Source of the DNA: Sulfurovum sp.
GTDB taxonomy: Bacteria; Campylobacterota; Campylobacteria; Campylobacterales; Sulfurovaceae
Length of the DNA: 9,716 bases
NCBI GenBank assembly: GCA_015661535.1
Contig: DQVY01000076.1
Location: forward strand, 1 to 9,716
Direction of reading: 5' to 3'
Part shown: positions 1 to 6,790 of the stretch, one piece after another
Layout: each line of letters begins with the position of its first letter
Position numbering within the stretch: position 1 is the stretch's first letter
Notes under the pieces: generated by a model
What the model was told of the DNA's origin: nothing
The model's database searches: none
The model's input: the letters and a program-made list of their open reading frames with translations, nothing else
Position numbers and translations under genes: made by a program

Positions 1-10
1 GAAACGCACC

Positions 11-1708
11 CTACAATTTATCAACAACCTGAATACCAAGTATATCAAGCCCTTGCTTAATGGTTTTGGCTGTAAGATCAGCCAATTGTAAACGGCTCAT
101 TTTTGTCTGCTCATCTACCCCCTCTTTTAACATAGGGTTTTGTTCATAAAAACGCATAAAGAGTGTCACAAGATCATATAAATAATTGGTAATTTGATTG
201 GGGCTGGCATCTATGGCTGCACGTTCCAATATATCTTCAAAACGTAGCAGCATCGTAGCGAGTCTGTGTTCTAAAGCATCCCCAATAATGATCTCACCAC
301 TCACATTGGCATCAAACTTTCTGAAAATACTCTGAATTCTGGCATAGCCATACTGCATATAGAGTGAAGTATTCCCTTCAAAAGACAACATTTTATCCCA
401 GTTAAAGATGTAATTTGACTCACGGTTAATAGAAAGGTCTGCATATTTCACTGCACCGATCCCAATAATTTTAGCCAGTGTCTCTATCTGCTCTGGACTA
501 TAGTCCTCTTTGTTGTTAATGGTCTCTCTCGCCTTGATAACGGCTTCGTCTAAAAGATCTATCAGTTTGACGGTACCCCCGTCACGTGTCTTAAAGGGTT
601 TGCCACTTTTATCCATCATCGTACCAAAACCAATGTGTTCCAATTTCACATCTTCAGGTACAAACCCTGCTTCTTTTGCCACACGGAACACTTGTTTAAA
701 GTGCCCTGCCTGTCTGGCATCTACCACATAAGAGATACGTTTTGCACCCAAAACCTGTGCCCGGTAACGCAAAGCTGCCAAGTCTGTAGTGGCATACAGG
801 TACCCGCCGTCTCCTTTTTGCACGATCACAGGGATTTCATCTCCTTCTAAAAAGACACATTGTGCACCATTGCTCTCTTGAAGTGTTCCTTTTTCTGCCA
901 AACTTTCAATGACTTTAGGGAGTTCTTCATTATAAAAACTCTCCGCACGTACATCTTCACGTGTCAGATTTACCCCAAGTTTTTCATACACTTCTTCACA
1001 ATGTCCCAAAGAGATATCGATGAATTTTTGCCACAAGGTCAAGCAGTGCGCATCACCAGACTGGATCTTTACGACATACTCTCTTGCTTTATCAGCAAAG
1101 TCTGCATTGGCATCAAACTCACCTTTGGCATCTTTATAAAACTGCTCAAGATCTTTCAGGCTCACAGAACCATCTTCATCTTTCATCTCCAAATAGGCGA
1201 TCAGCATACCAAACTGTGTACCCCAGTCTCCAATATGGTTTTGACGTATCACCTCATCCCCTAAAAAAGTCAGAAGGTTTGCCAGGGTATCACCAATAAT
1301 AGTGGAACGTAAATGCCCTACATGCATCTGCTTAGCCATATTTGGACCTGAGTAATCTACCACTACTTTGATCGGGTTTTCTCTTGTAGAGACACCTAAT
1401 CTCTTATCAGATAATGCTGTGTGACACTGTGTGGCTATCCATAAGGGGTTTAACCATAAGTTTATAAATCCTGGACCGGCAATCTCAGCTTTTGCAAGTA
1501 TGCCCGTCAGGTCTAAATGATCAATAATATTTTGTGCGATCTCTCTAGGGTTTTTACCCAATTTTTTAGACAATGCCATCGCACCGTTAAACTGATAATC
1601 TCCAAATTCTGGTTTTGTAGCTTCAGAAACAGACAGTGGTGCATGCTCTATCCCTGCTTTCAGAAAAGCGTCTTGTATAACGTTATTTAAGTGTGATTTT
1701 AATTTCAT
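11..1708 (-). CDS. argS: Arginyl-tRNA synthetase (ArgRS), class I
   Basis: Cytoplasmic enzyme that charges tRNA-Arg with arginine using ATP. The 565-residue product has the family length. It shows the class I signature HVGH at residues 129-132, preceded by SGPNMAKQ, which is typical of ArgRS. QNHIGDWGTQFG follows at 156-167. The KMSKS loop is degenerate (MMDKSGKPFKTRDGG, 364-378), as in many ArgRS proteins. The N-terminal ~100 residues fit the ArgRS-specific tRNA D-loop recognition domain, and the part from about 445 fits the all-helical DALR anticodon-binding domain (YMQYGYARIQSI). The ATG at 1708 is preceded by a weak GGA about 8 bases upstream. It lies 66 bases downstream of tatA on the same strand and is probably co-transcribed with it. 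The gene is intact and ends in TAG close to the window edge. Confidence 0.97.
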   Translation of the reverse strand: MKLKSHLNNVIQDAFLKAGIEHAPLSVSEATKPEFGDYQFNGAMALSKKLGKNPREIAQNIIDHLDLTGILAKAEIAGPGFINLWLNPLWIATQCHTALSDKRLGVSTRENPIKVVVDYSGPNMAKQMHVGHLRSTIIGDTLANLLTFLGDEVIRQNHIGDWGTQFGMLIAYLEMKDEDGSVSLKDLEQFYKDAKGEFDANADFADKAREYVVKIQSGDAHCLTLWQKFIDISLGHCEEVYEKLGVNLTREDVRAESFYNEELPKVIESLAEKGTLQESNGAQCVFLEGDEIPVIVQKGDGGYLYATTDLAALRYRAQVLGAKRISYVVDARQAGHFKQVFRVAKEAGFVPEDVKLEHIGFGTMMDKSGKPFKTRDGGTVKLIDLLDEAVIKARETINNKEDYSPEQIETLAKIIGIGAVKYADLSINRESNYIFNWDKMLSFEGNTSLYMQYGYARIQSIFRKFDANVSGEIIIGDALEHRLATMLLRFEDILERAAIDASPNQITNYLYDLVTLFMRFYEQNPMLKEGVDEQTKMSRLQLADLTAKTIKQGLDILGIQVVDKL

Positions 1709-1774
1709 AGGTTTTCCGTACGGATAATGTAGGTGTCATGAAGCCTAGGCCCCATAACGAAATAGTGAAGGAGA

Positions 1775-1999
1775 TTAAGCGTTTTCGCTTTTTGTCTCTT
1801 CTGTTTTTGAAGCTTCCACTTTTGGCTCTTCAGTTTTTGCAATCTCTTTAGGCTCTTCTTCGTCCTCTTTGATTGCTTTCTTAAAGTCTTTAATACCTTT
1901 ACCCATACCTTTTGCAAGATCTGGAATCTTTTTTGCTCCAAAAAGAAGCACAACGATCGCTAACACGATCAATAGTTCTGGCATACTTGGCATACCCAT
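1775..1999 (-). CDS. tatA: Twin-arginine translocase subunit TatA/E family
   Basis: Inner-membrane pore subunit of the Tat system, which exports folded proteins carrying twin-arginine signals. The 74-residue product has one N-terminal membrane helix (about residues 7-21, PELLIVLAIVVLLFG). The hinge and amphipathic helix follow as FGAKKIPDLAKGMGKGIKDFKKA, the TatA hallmark. The tail is charged and low in complexity, rich in Glu, Lys and Thr, as is common in TatA. The ATG at 1999 has an AAAGGA ribosome binding site 5 bases upstream. A start at Met3 or Met6 is less likely given that spacing. It lies between gmk and argS, an order also known from Helicobacter and Campylobacter. A TatA rather than TatB assignment rests on the short length and the FGxxKIP pattern. 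Confidence 0.95.
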   Translation of the reverse strand: MGMPSMPELLIVLAIVVLLFGAKKIPDLAKGMGKGIKDFKKAIKEDEEEPKEIAKTEEPKVEASKTEETKSENA

Positions 2000-2041
2000 G
2001 TCAATCCTTTAATTTCGCTACTATGAGCATTAATTTGAATA

Positions 2042-2047
2042 ATTATA
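2042..2047 (-). promoter_or_regulatory. Possible -10 element for tatA-argS
   Basis: The minus strand reads TATAAT here, 43 bases upstream of the tatA start codon, in a 65-base AT-rich gap after gmk. No -35 hexamer is visible at the usual spacing, which is common for sigma-70 promoters in Campylobacterota. It could give tatA-argS its own transcript in addition to readthrough from gmk. A chance match is possible in such AT-rich DNA. Confidence 0.35.
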
Positions 2048-2064
2048 CTCGAATTTATTTAATA

Positions 2065-2682
2065 TTAGTTATTGGCTAACCATTGTGTGACAAATTTCTC
2101 TTCATCTTCCCTACTTTGTTTCAATCTGGCTGCCTTGGCGACGATCACAAATTGTTTGGCAGCAAGCGCTACAGTATCATTAATAATGGTAAAATCATAC
2201 TCCCCCACTGCTTTTATTTCTTCTTTGGCATTCTGAATACGGTTCATAATAACAGCTTCATCATCGGTACAACGAGCACGAAGCCTCTGTTCAAGTGCCT
2301 TTAGCGTAGGTGGCGTAATAAAAGCTGAAGTGGTAATATCATTCATTTTTGCCCGTACCAGTCTGTGCCCCTGTACATCAATGTCAAAAATAACCAATTT
2401 CCCTGCTTCCAGTGCTTCTCTTACGGGTTTAAGAGACGTACCGTAATAATTTCCATGCACCTCTGCATACTCTAAGAAATTTCCCGTTTTGATGTCTTCT
2501 TCAAAATCCTCTTTGCTCACAAAAAAGTAGTCTCGTCCATTCTCTTCACCTATTCTAGGCTGGCGTGTTGTTGTAGAGATAGAGAAATAATATTTCCCTA
2601 TCTCTTCTGAAGCCGCAGATATGATTGTGCTTTTACCTGCTCCGCTTGGTCCTGAAAGCACCAAAATTGCACCTTTTTGCAT
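2065..2682 (-). CDS. gmk: Guanylate kinase
   Basis: Cytoplasmic kinase that converts GMP (or dGMP) and ATP to GDP (or dGDP) and ADP, supplying guanine nucleotides. The 205-residue product has the normal family length. It carries the Walker A P-loop GPSGAGKS at residues 11-18. The GMP-binding segment TTTRQPRIGEENGRDYFF (37-54) holds the conserved Arg40 and the GRDY motif, and EYAEVHGNYYGT lies at 71-82. IFDIDVQG (98-105) is the usual second nucleotide-binding strand. The Arg-rich lid region (RLRARCTDDEAVIMNRI) follows. Its ATG overlaps the stop of the upstream acidic-protein gene in a TAATG junction, with AGAGGA 9 bases upstream, so translation of the two is probably coupled. Confidence 0.97.
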   Translation of the reverse strand: MQKGAILVLSGPSGAGKSTIISAASEEIGKYYFSISTTTRQPRIGEENGRDYFFVSKEDFEEDIKTGNFLEYAEVHGNYYGTSLKPVREALEAGKLVIFDIDVQGHRLVRAKMNDITTSAFITPPTLKALEQRLRARCTDDEAVIMNRIQNAKEEIKAVGEYDFTIINDTVALAAKQFVIVAKAARLKQSREDEEKFVTQWLANN

Positions 2683-3644
2683 TACTCATTGTCCTCTAAT
2701 TTTATATTCAGTGCCACTGTTTTCCTTTTTAAAAACTTTTTCATTCCTTTAGGGCCCAAATCTGCAAGTGCATTGTTGATCGCTTCTTCAAGTTGATAAA
2801 GTTCTTTTTTACTACACTCTAACATGGCTTGTTTTTTCTTCTTTTCTTTTTTATATTTCACTTTATTTTTTTTACATTTGAGCGCTTTTTCTTTGGTTTT
2901 CGCACTCAAGGCTTCAATGATCTCATCCTCATCCAAGATCTCTAACCCATCCGAGATCAACTGCTCTTTTATCACTTCTACCTTGCGCAAATGTACTTCA
3001 TCTTCACTCATATGTTCCACTTCTGCGATCTCTTCATCATCCATTTCCAGCAATGCTTTGATTTTTTCAATCTCAGTACCGTCAAGTACTTCCAGAGGAG
3101 GATCTTCTAGTGCCTCAAATGATTCAGGATCTTCTTCAAGATCTTCTATATTAAATGTCTCAGACAATTGTGGCATTTGTATCTCTTCTTCAAGCGCCTT
3201 TTGAAGCATTTCTTCAACTGTCTCTTTTTCAACTATCTCTTCTTCTAGTGTCAATTCCTCAGCTGTCACTTCTTGCTTGCTTTCTGATGCCAAGGGGAAA
3301 ATAAAATGTTTTTCCTCTTCCGTATCCAAAACTTGATCCTGCTCCACACTTTCGATCACTTGCATGATCTGAGACGGTAAAAATGGTTTCTGGATCGTCA
3401 CATCAAACCCCGGAACATCCTCTTTTACATACGAGATAAGTACTTTTTTACTTCGTTTTGCCTCAGCAAGAAGTGTATCAACAGCATCAACATAAGAGCC
3501 GTCATCTACAAAAAGAATATCATGATCAAAGGCTTTGATCTCTTCTACTCTTCTCACTTCATCCAGCAATAGATCTCTATCCCTTGTACATAAAGCAAGT
3601 AATCGAGAAACAACAGGATTGGCGTTAATGAGTAAAATTTTCAT
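2682..3644 (-). CDS. Acidic protein with degenerate receiver-like N-terminus (poly-E-rich protein family position)
   Basis: This 320-residue protein has three visible parts. Residues 1-105 look like a response-regulator receiver fold: strand MKILLINAN, a FVDD turn (45-48) where the phosphorylated Asp would be, KVLISY (67-72) with the Ser/Thr position, and QKPF (85-88) with the conserved Lys. The acidic pair after strand 1 is missing (NAN), so normal Mg-dependent phosphorylation is doubtful. Residues ~108-245 are dominated by Glu and Asp. A Lys-rich stretch (251-271) then leads to a C-terminal tail ending in LGPKGMKKFLKRKTVAL. The same position before gmk in H. pylori is held by a poly-E-rich protein, and in Campylobacter by a highly acidic protein. 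I chose the ATG at 3644, which has GGGAGAG 7 bases upstream. A TTG two codons earlier (3650) is less likely. Biochemical function is not evident. Confidence 0.8.
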   Translation of the reverse strand: MKILLINANPVVSRLLALCTRDRDLLLDEVRRVEEIKAFDHDILFVDDGSYVDAVDTLLAEAKRSKKVLISYVKEDVPGFDVTIQKPFLPSQIMQVIESVEQDQVLDTEEEKHFIFPLASESKQEVTAEELTLEEEIVEKETVEEMLQKALEEEIQMPQLSETFNIEDLEEDPESFEALEDPPLEVLDGTEIEKIKALLEMDDEEIAEVEHMSEDEVHLRKVEVIKEQLISDGLEILDEDEIIEALSAKTKEKALKCKKNKVKYKKEKKKKQAMLECSKKELYQLEEAINNALADLGPKGMKKFLKRKTVALNIKLEDNE

Positions 3645-3673
3645 AAGCAAGCTCTCCCTAAATAGTATTTCTC

Positions 3674-3679
3674 ATTGTA
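3674..3679 (-). promoter_or_regulatory. Candidate -10 element for the acidic protein-gmk operon
   Basis: The minus strand reads TACAAT here, about 29 bases upstream of the start codon at 3644, within the divergent intergenic gap. It is the best-placed -10-like hexamer for the conserved operon, but no -35 is visible. A nearby TATATT on the same strand is an alternative. Confidence 0.3.
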
Positions 3680-3716
3680 ATATAATTTTGGTTAGGGCTT
3701 GGTGTGCATTTTATGG

Positions 3717-3722
3717 TATAAT
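3717..3722 (+). promoter_or_regulatory. Extended -10 promoter for the DUF2279 gene
   Basis: The plus strand reads TGGTATAAT at 3714-3722, an extended -10 box (TG-N-TATAAT) placed 39 bases upstream of the ATG at 3762. The upstream DNA has T-rich patches but no clear -35, as expected for this phylum. It lies in the 117-base gap between the divergent acidic-protein and DUF2279 genes. Confidence 0.6.
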
Positions 3723-3761
3723 CTGCGACTAAAATATAAATTATGTAAAAAGAGTCATTCT

Positions 3762-4673
3762 ATGAAAAAAATCCTTTTGATCCTTTCCCTCTCTGCTTCT
3801 CTCATCGCAGGTCAAGCAAAAAATGTTGATTTCAACATCAGCACTCCTACCGAATATACTACAGAAGAACCAAAACTCACAAAAGAAGAGTTACAGACAA
3901 GAGTACTCTATACAAACCTTGTTGGTGCTGCTGTAGTAACTGCCTGGGGTGTAGCCTTTTGGGATTACTTTACCGTAAATCCTCGGATGAATAATGAAGG
4001 TTGGTTTGGTGCAGACACAAAATATGCAGGAGCAGACAAACTAGGTCATTTATACTCAACCTATCTGTGGTCTTTGGGCTTTGCCTCTCTTTATGAGTAC
4101 TGGGGTATGGAAGAAGAAGAATCTATGATCTATGGTCCTCTCACTTCCTGGGTATTTCAAGGTATCATGGAGCTAGGAGACTCATTTAGTACTACACAAG
4201 GATTCTCCTACGAAGACATGGTGATGAATACTATAGGTGCAGGCTTCTACTACTTAAGAGAAAAATACCCTTCTGTAAAAAATAAACTGGACTTACGTTT
4301 AGAGTATGTACCGGACTTCCAATCAAATGCAGATATCTTTACACAGTACAATTCCATGAAGTACCTTTTTGCGCTTAAATTCTCTGGTTTTGAAAGTATG
4401 CAGTCAAACTTTTTACGTTATGGGGAACTCCACTTAGGCTACTACACAAGAGGGTATCAAGAGTCTGCAGCATATAGCCAAAAAGAACGCGTTGTCTATG
4501 TGGGTATCGGTATCAATGTCTCTGAAGTACTTGCCTCCATGGGATGGCTCAAAACCTCTAAAGTATTTAACTACTACCAATTACCATACACCTATGTACC
4601 TGTCGGATATGATTTTGACAGCAAAAGCAGTGTAGCACCTTATTCAAGACCTTTCAGAGGGTACAAAAACTAA
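3762..4673 (+). CDS. Exported YfiM/DUF2279-family protein
   Basis: The 303-residue product begins with a typical signal peptide (MKKILLILSLSASLIAGQAK), with likely cleavage around residues 17-20, so it should be periplasmic or envelope-associated. There is no lipobox Cys. The central part matches the DUF2279 (YfiM-like) pattern: a hydrophobic helix near 51-68, then GADKLGHLYSTYLWS (90-104) with the D-K-x-x-H core. ELGD (137-140) and GFSYEDMVMNTIGAG (147-161) follow. The C-terminal ~130 residues are rich in aromatic residues with alternating strands (LHLGYYTRGYQ, VVYVGIGINV) and may form beta structure. Family function is unknown. The ATG at 3762 is preceded by AAAAGAG about 8 bases upstream. 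An in-frame GTG at 3699 would add 21 residues ahead of the signal peptide and is unlikely. The gene is transcribed alone, divergent from the gmk operon. Confidence 0.85.
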   Translation: MKKILLILSLSASLIAGQAKNVDFNISTPTEYTTEEPKLTKEELQTRVLYTNLVGAAVVTAWGVAFWDYFTVNPRMNNEGWFGADTKYAGADKLGHLYSTYLWSLGFASLYEYWGMEEEESMIYGPLTSWVFQGIMELGDSFSTTQGFSYEDMVMNTIGAGFYYLREKYPSVKNKLDLRLEYVPDFQSNADIFTQYNSMKYLFALKFSGFESMQSNFLRYGELHLGYYTRGYQESAAYSQKERVVYVGIGINVSEVLASMGWLKTSKVFNYYQLPYTYVPVGYDFDSKSSVAPYSRPFRGYKN

Positions 4674-4687
4674 GTATTCTCATTATA

Positions 4688-4709
4688 AGGGTTACACACT
4701 TGTAACCCT
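4688..4709. terminator. Stem-loop after the DUF2279 gene, possible terminator
   Basis: AGGGTTACA (4688-4696) and TGTAACCCT (4701-4709) form a perfect 9-bp stem with a 4-base loop (CACT). It starts 15 bases after the DUF2279 gene stop codon. No T-run follows on either strand, so it is not a classic intrinsic terminator. It may instead stabilise the 3' end of the mRNA. Confidence 0.5.
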
Positions 4710-4862
4710 CACTCTACTATCTACACACATCTTCCATTCATCAAAGAAATTTAAACTAGCATTGACATAATATGATCTATCAAAACCAATATTTAGGATA
4801 ATGTCTCTTGGGGTTCTTTGAAAGATTATTGATAATAAGTGCAATCACCAAAGGGGCAATAC

Positions 4863-5096
4863 ATGAAAAAGAACAGTGACTGTAGAGCAGAGCTGACTGT
4901 TAGTATTACGAACAAAGAAGAGATTTTTACTGTATTGAAGAAATGGTTGTCACAGGTTAGAGTGATTAAAGCAGATGGACTGCAAGAAGAGTTTGAAAAA
5001 ATGATAAAAGGGTATTTAAATTATCCCCTTGTTTTAGCTATGTATTCTCTAAATTCATTATTGTTTTTAAATTTTGTACCTTTTTTTCTGTTATAG
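4863..5096 (+). pseudogene. Probable remnant: C-terminal end of a WYL-domain transcriptional regulator
   Basis: An ATG at 4863 with AAGGGG 6 bases upstream opens a 77-codon frame. Its first ~50 codons look like the last segment of WYL-domain (YafY-type) regulators. They contain a strand such as AELTVSITN, then EEIFTVLKKWLSQVRVIKA, then LQEEFEKMIKGYL, where those proteins typically read 'hxxWhxxhxhhxPxxhxxxhxxxlxxYL'. No helix-turn-helix or main WYL domain is found upstream. The 190 bases back to the DUF2279 gene have no continuing frame. The last ~25 codons (YPLVLAMYSL onward) are the antisense of the convergent lipoprotein gene 3' end, so the natural end was probably near 5015. I read it as a decayed or truncated gene. 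A genuine small protein is possible because the ribosome binding site is good. The family match is from pattern memory. Confidence 0.5.
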
Positions 5097-5599
5097 TCTT
5101 TTCTTACTCCATCAAGATCTTGGAACTTTGTACCTTCTTGCTTGTTATACCCACTTACTTTTGCTGAGTCTTGTAGCTCTTGCATTGTTCTATATTTTGT
5201 GCCGTATTTCTTGTTGTAAGCTCTTACCATATGCTTCTCCATTGTGCTGTTAGCCTTGTTTGGATCAGCCATCATTGCTGAAAGTTTTCCATAAGCAGCT
5301 CTGTTCTCAGCTTTATTTTTTTCACTAATGGCAGTTCCCAAAGCACCCACACCAAGAACTGCGGGGTTCATCAACATTTGTGCCCCTATAACCTGACTTT
5401 GTGCTAATCCACTTCTTGAAGCTGAGCTTGAGAGCATAGAGTTTGGATTAAAAGATGAACTGTTTACTCCTGTACTTGCTGTTGCACTATTGGCTAAACT
5501 GTTTGCAAGTGCAAACTCCTGGTTTGAACATCCAGAAAATAGTGCTATTGCTAGAGGAAAGATCATTATTGTTATATTTTTTCTATTTGTAATTTTCAT
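5021..5599 (-). CDS. Lipoprotein with C-terminal GTKF-type repeats, function unknown
   Basis: The 192-residue product starts with a lipoprotein signal: basic n-region, hydrophobic ITIMIFPLAIAL, and lipobox FSGC with the lipidated Cys at 24. Residues 25-70 are rich in Ser, Ala and Asn and look like a flexible linker. A hydrophobic Gly/Ala-rich segment (about 71-92, MLMNPAVLGVGALGTA) could be a membrane-interacting stretch. The C-terminus has three copies of Y-N-[KR]-x-x-G-T-K-[YF], beginning at residues 128, 151 and 169, each followed by a short charged helix-like stretch. The ATG at 5599 has AAGGA about 8 bases upstream. It is the last gene of the minus-strand accessory block and converges on the plus-strand remnant, overlapping it by about 76 bases. 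I do not recognise the family. Confidence 0.75.
   Translation of the reverse strand: MKITNRKNITIMIFPLAIALFSGCSNQEFALANSLANSATASTGVNSSSFNPNSMLSSSASRSGLAQSQVIGAQMLMNPAVLGVGALGTAISEKNKAENRAAYGKLSAMMADPNKANSTMEKHMVRAYNKKYGTKYRTMQELQDSAKVSGYNKQEGTKFQDLDGVRKDYNRKKGTKFKNNNEFREYIAKTRG
5024..5218 (-). repeat. Three tandem Y-N-x3-G-T-K-[YF] protein repeats
   Basis: Codons 128-192 of the lipoprotein encode YNKKYGTKY, YNKQEGTKF and YNRKKGTKF as the starts of units of about 23, 18 and 24 residues. The units agree in the motif core and differ in the linkers, so this is a diverged repeat and not a recent duplication. Confidence 0.7.
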
Positions 5600-5670
5600 T
5601 TTTATATTCCTTATTTTTATTGTGTCTTTTGTTCATATGTCTATTAGAAAGAGGTGCTTGCCCCTTCATA

Positions 5671-6192
5671 TTATTGTATACTTAGTATGCCTCCCACATA
5701 TTGGGTAATAGCCTGTGTTTCTCCGTGTTCGTGCGCAGTTCCGTAACTCACCAACCATTGGTACTCTACGCCCTTCTTCATTCTTACAGTAGAACGATAT
5801 GTTATATCTGGGCGCTCACAACGGTAACTTACATAGGCATCGCTATTGCTACTATACGATTCAACACACACCATTGAATAACGCCCCTTTGCATTACTAG
5901 TGAACGGATAACCATCTCCTCTAAGTGTTGTGTCATCGCCGTCACTATAAATGATCTCCGAGTATCCACTATAATTCTTCGTCCAGTTGATCTTAAATCC
6001 ATCTGCTGTTTTAGTAAGTGTAAACGTATCTGCTTCTGATGAACTGTTCCCCCCAGCAGGTGAACTACCGCCTGTAGATGAACCTAGTCCATTACCAAGC
6101 TTGCTGTCTTTAATATTATCTTCAATACCACACCCTGTCATAAGTAGTGTTGCTGCTGCCATTGCTATTGTTGTTTTTAAAATTGTTTTCAT
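5671..6192 (-). CDS. Lipoprotein with Ser/Gly linker and globular exported domain, function unknown
   Basis: The 173-residue product has a lipoprotein signal peptide (MKTILKTTIAMAAATLLMTGC) with lipobox MTGC and Cys21. A low-complexity Ser/Gly/Pro linker (about 33-53) leads to a domain of ~120 residues rich in short aromatic and polar strands (FTLTKTADGFKINWTKNYSG, SEIIYSDGDD). This could be a beta-sandwich. Two Cys about 16 residues apart (CVES, CERP) could form a disulfide in the periplasm or at the surface. The ATG at 6192 has AAAGGA 6 bases upstream. Its own leader copy (6211-6275) suggests a separate promoter. The next lipoprotein gene follows after about 70 bases. I do not recognise the family. 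Confidence 0.75.
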   Translation of the reverse strand: MKTILKTTIAMAAATLLMTGCGIEDNIKDSKLGNGLGSSTGGSSPAGGNSSSEADTFTLTKTADGFKINWTKNYSGYSEIIYSDGDDTTLRGDGYPFTSNAKGRYSMVCVESYSSNSDAYVSYRCERPDITYRSTVRMKKGVEYQWLVSYGTAHEHGETQAITQYVGGILSIQ

Positions 6193-6210
6193 AGTTTTTC
6201 CTTTATTGTT

Positions 6211-6275
6211 TTACTAAGCCTTTCGACCACCTCTGCCAAAATTATACATATCATAAAGAAAAAAAAGTTCCCTAT
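6211..6275 (-). repeat. Leader repeat copy A with likely promoter
   Basis: About 65 bases upstream of the lipoprotein gene, roughly three-quarters identical to copy B at 6727-6790. On the minus strand it begins ATAGGGAAC, continues with a run of eight T, has TATAAT (plus-strand 6241-6246), and ends with GTCGAAAGGCTTAG shortly before the ribosome binding site. The T-tract about 20 bases ahead of the -10 is typical of Campylobacterota sigma-70 promoters. The distance to the ATG is the same in both copies (18 bases), so each probably drives its own gene. Confidence 0.6.
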
Positions 6276-6333
6276 GATTCATACACACTTCAATTTTATC
6301 TCTCTTTCCAGGACGCTATTTTTATCATTCACC

Positions 6334-6708
6334 CTAATCATAATAGTCATCATCACTGTTTCCACCTGAGGACAACACAACAAAGACAACCATCAATAAA
6401 CCTGCGATCATCAAGATTACTATGGAGCCCAGTGCCACATAAAATGAACTGTGATGTTCTATCCACCAGAAGAGTCCTATAATTGCAGTCACACCTAAAA
6501 TGATAGACATAAGCTGATTCATAGGATCTTCTGTAAACAAGAAAAACCCTGCTATGAGCAATGCATAAGGTATCATTGCCAGAGAGATTGTAGCCAACCC
6601 AATAGGGGTATAATAATAATTTTCTTCGCTATATCTGTTAATCGTTTTACTCACCCACACTAACAATACCAACAATGCCAATATGAGTGCCATATATGTT
6701 ACTTCCAT
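6334..6708 (-). CDS. Small four-helix membrane protein, function unknown
   Basis: The 124-residue product is almost entirely hydrophobic. It has four predicted membrane segments (about residues 6-20, 35-58, 67-84 and 89-112) separated by short loops, and an acidic tail ending in SDDDYYD. The first loop is polar and rich in Tyr (NRYSEENYYY). No catalytic or transport motif is visible. The ATG at 6708 has AAGGAG exactly 6 bases upstream, which favours it over the internal Met6. It has its own copy of the leader repeat (6727-6790), directly after the FtsH-like gene. It could be a partner or substrate of that protease, but only the location suggests this. Confidence 0.7.
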   Translation of the reverse strand: MEVTYMALILALLVLLVWVSKTINRYSEENYYYTPIGLATISLAMIPYALLIAGFFLFTEDPMNQLMSIILGVTAIIGLFWWIEHHSSFYVALGSIVILMIAGLLMVVFVVLSSGGNSDDDYYD

Positions 6709-6726
6709 TTTTTTCTCCTTATTTCT

Positions 6727-6790
6727 TTGCTAAGTCTTTCGACAACCTATGATAAATAATATCAAATAAAAAGAAAAAAAAGTTCCCTAT
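6727..6790 (-). repeat. Leader repeat copy B with likely promoter
   Basis: Second copy of the ~65-bp leader, upstream of the four-helix membrane protein gene. The minus strand reads ATAGGGAAC, a run of eight T, then TGATATTAT (an extended -10, plus-strand 6756-6764), and GTCGAAAGACTTAG. Its distal end overlaps the TAG stop of the FtsH-like C-terminal frame (6787-6789). The T-run might also end the upstream transcript, though no GC-rich stem precedes it. Confidence 0.6.

Noticed and set aside
860..1264. 134-codon plus-strand frame opposite argS
   Set aside because: Antisense shadow of a well-supported conserved gene, with no family resemblance.
1705..1953. Lys/Arg-rich 82-codon frame across tatA on the same strand
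   Set aside because: It is an out-of-frame reading of tatA. The tatA frame has the membrane helix, the FGxxKIP motif and a good ribosome binding site.
2824..3204. Ser-rich plus-strand frame of 126 codons
   Set aside because: It is the antisense of the Glu/Asp-rich part of the acidic protein, where GAA/GAT codons read as Ser/Phe codons on the other strand.
4762..4767. TTGACA as a -35 element for the small plus-strand frame
   Set aside because: No -10-like hexamer lies 16-18 bases downstream. The nearest GATAAT is about 29 bases away.
5006..5035. Bidirectional terminator between the convergent remnant and lipoprotein
   Set aside because: AAGGG and CCCTT arms flank an AT-rich loop, but the stem needs a mismatch and is short. 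Support was too weak to list it.
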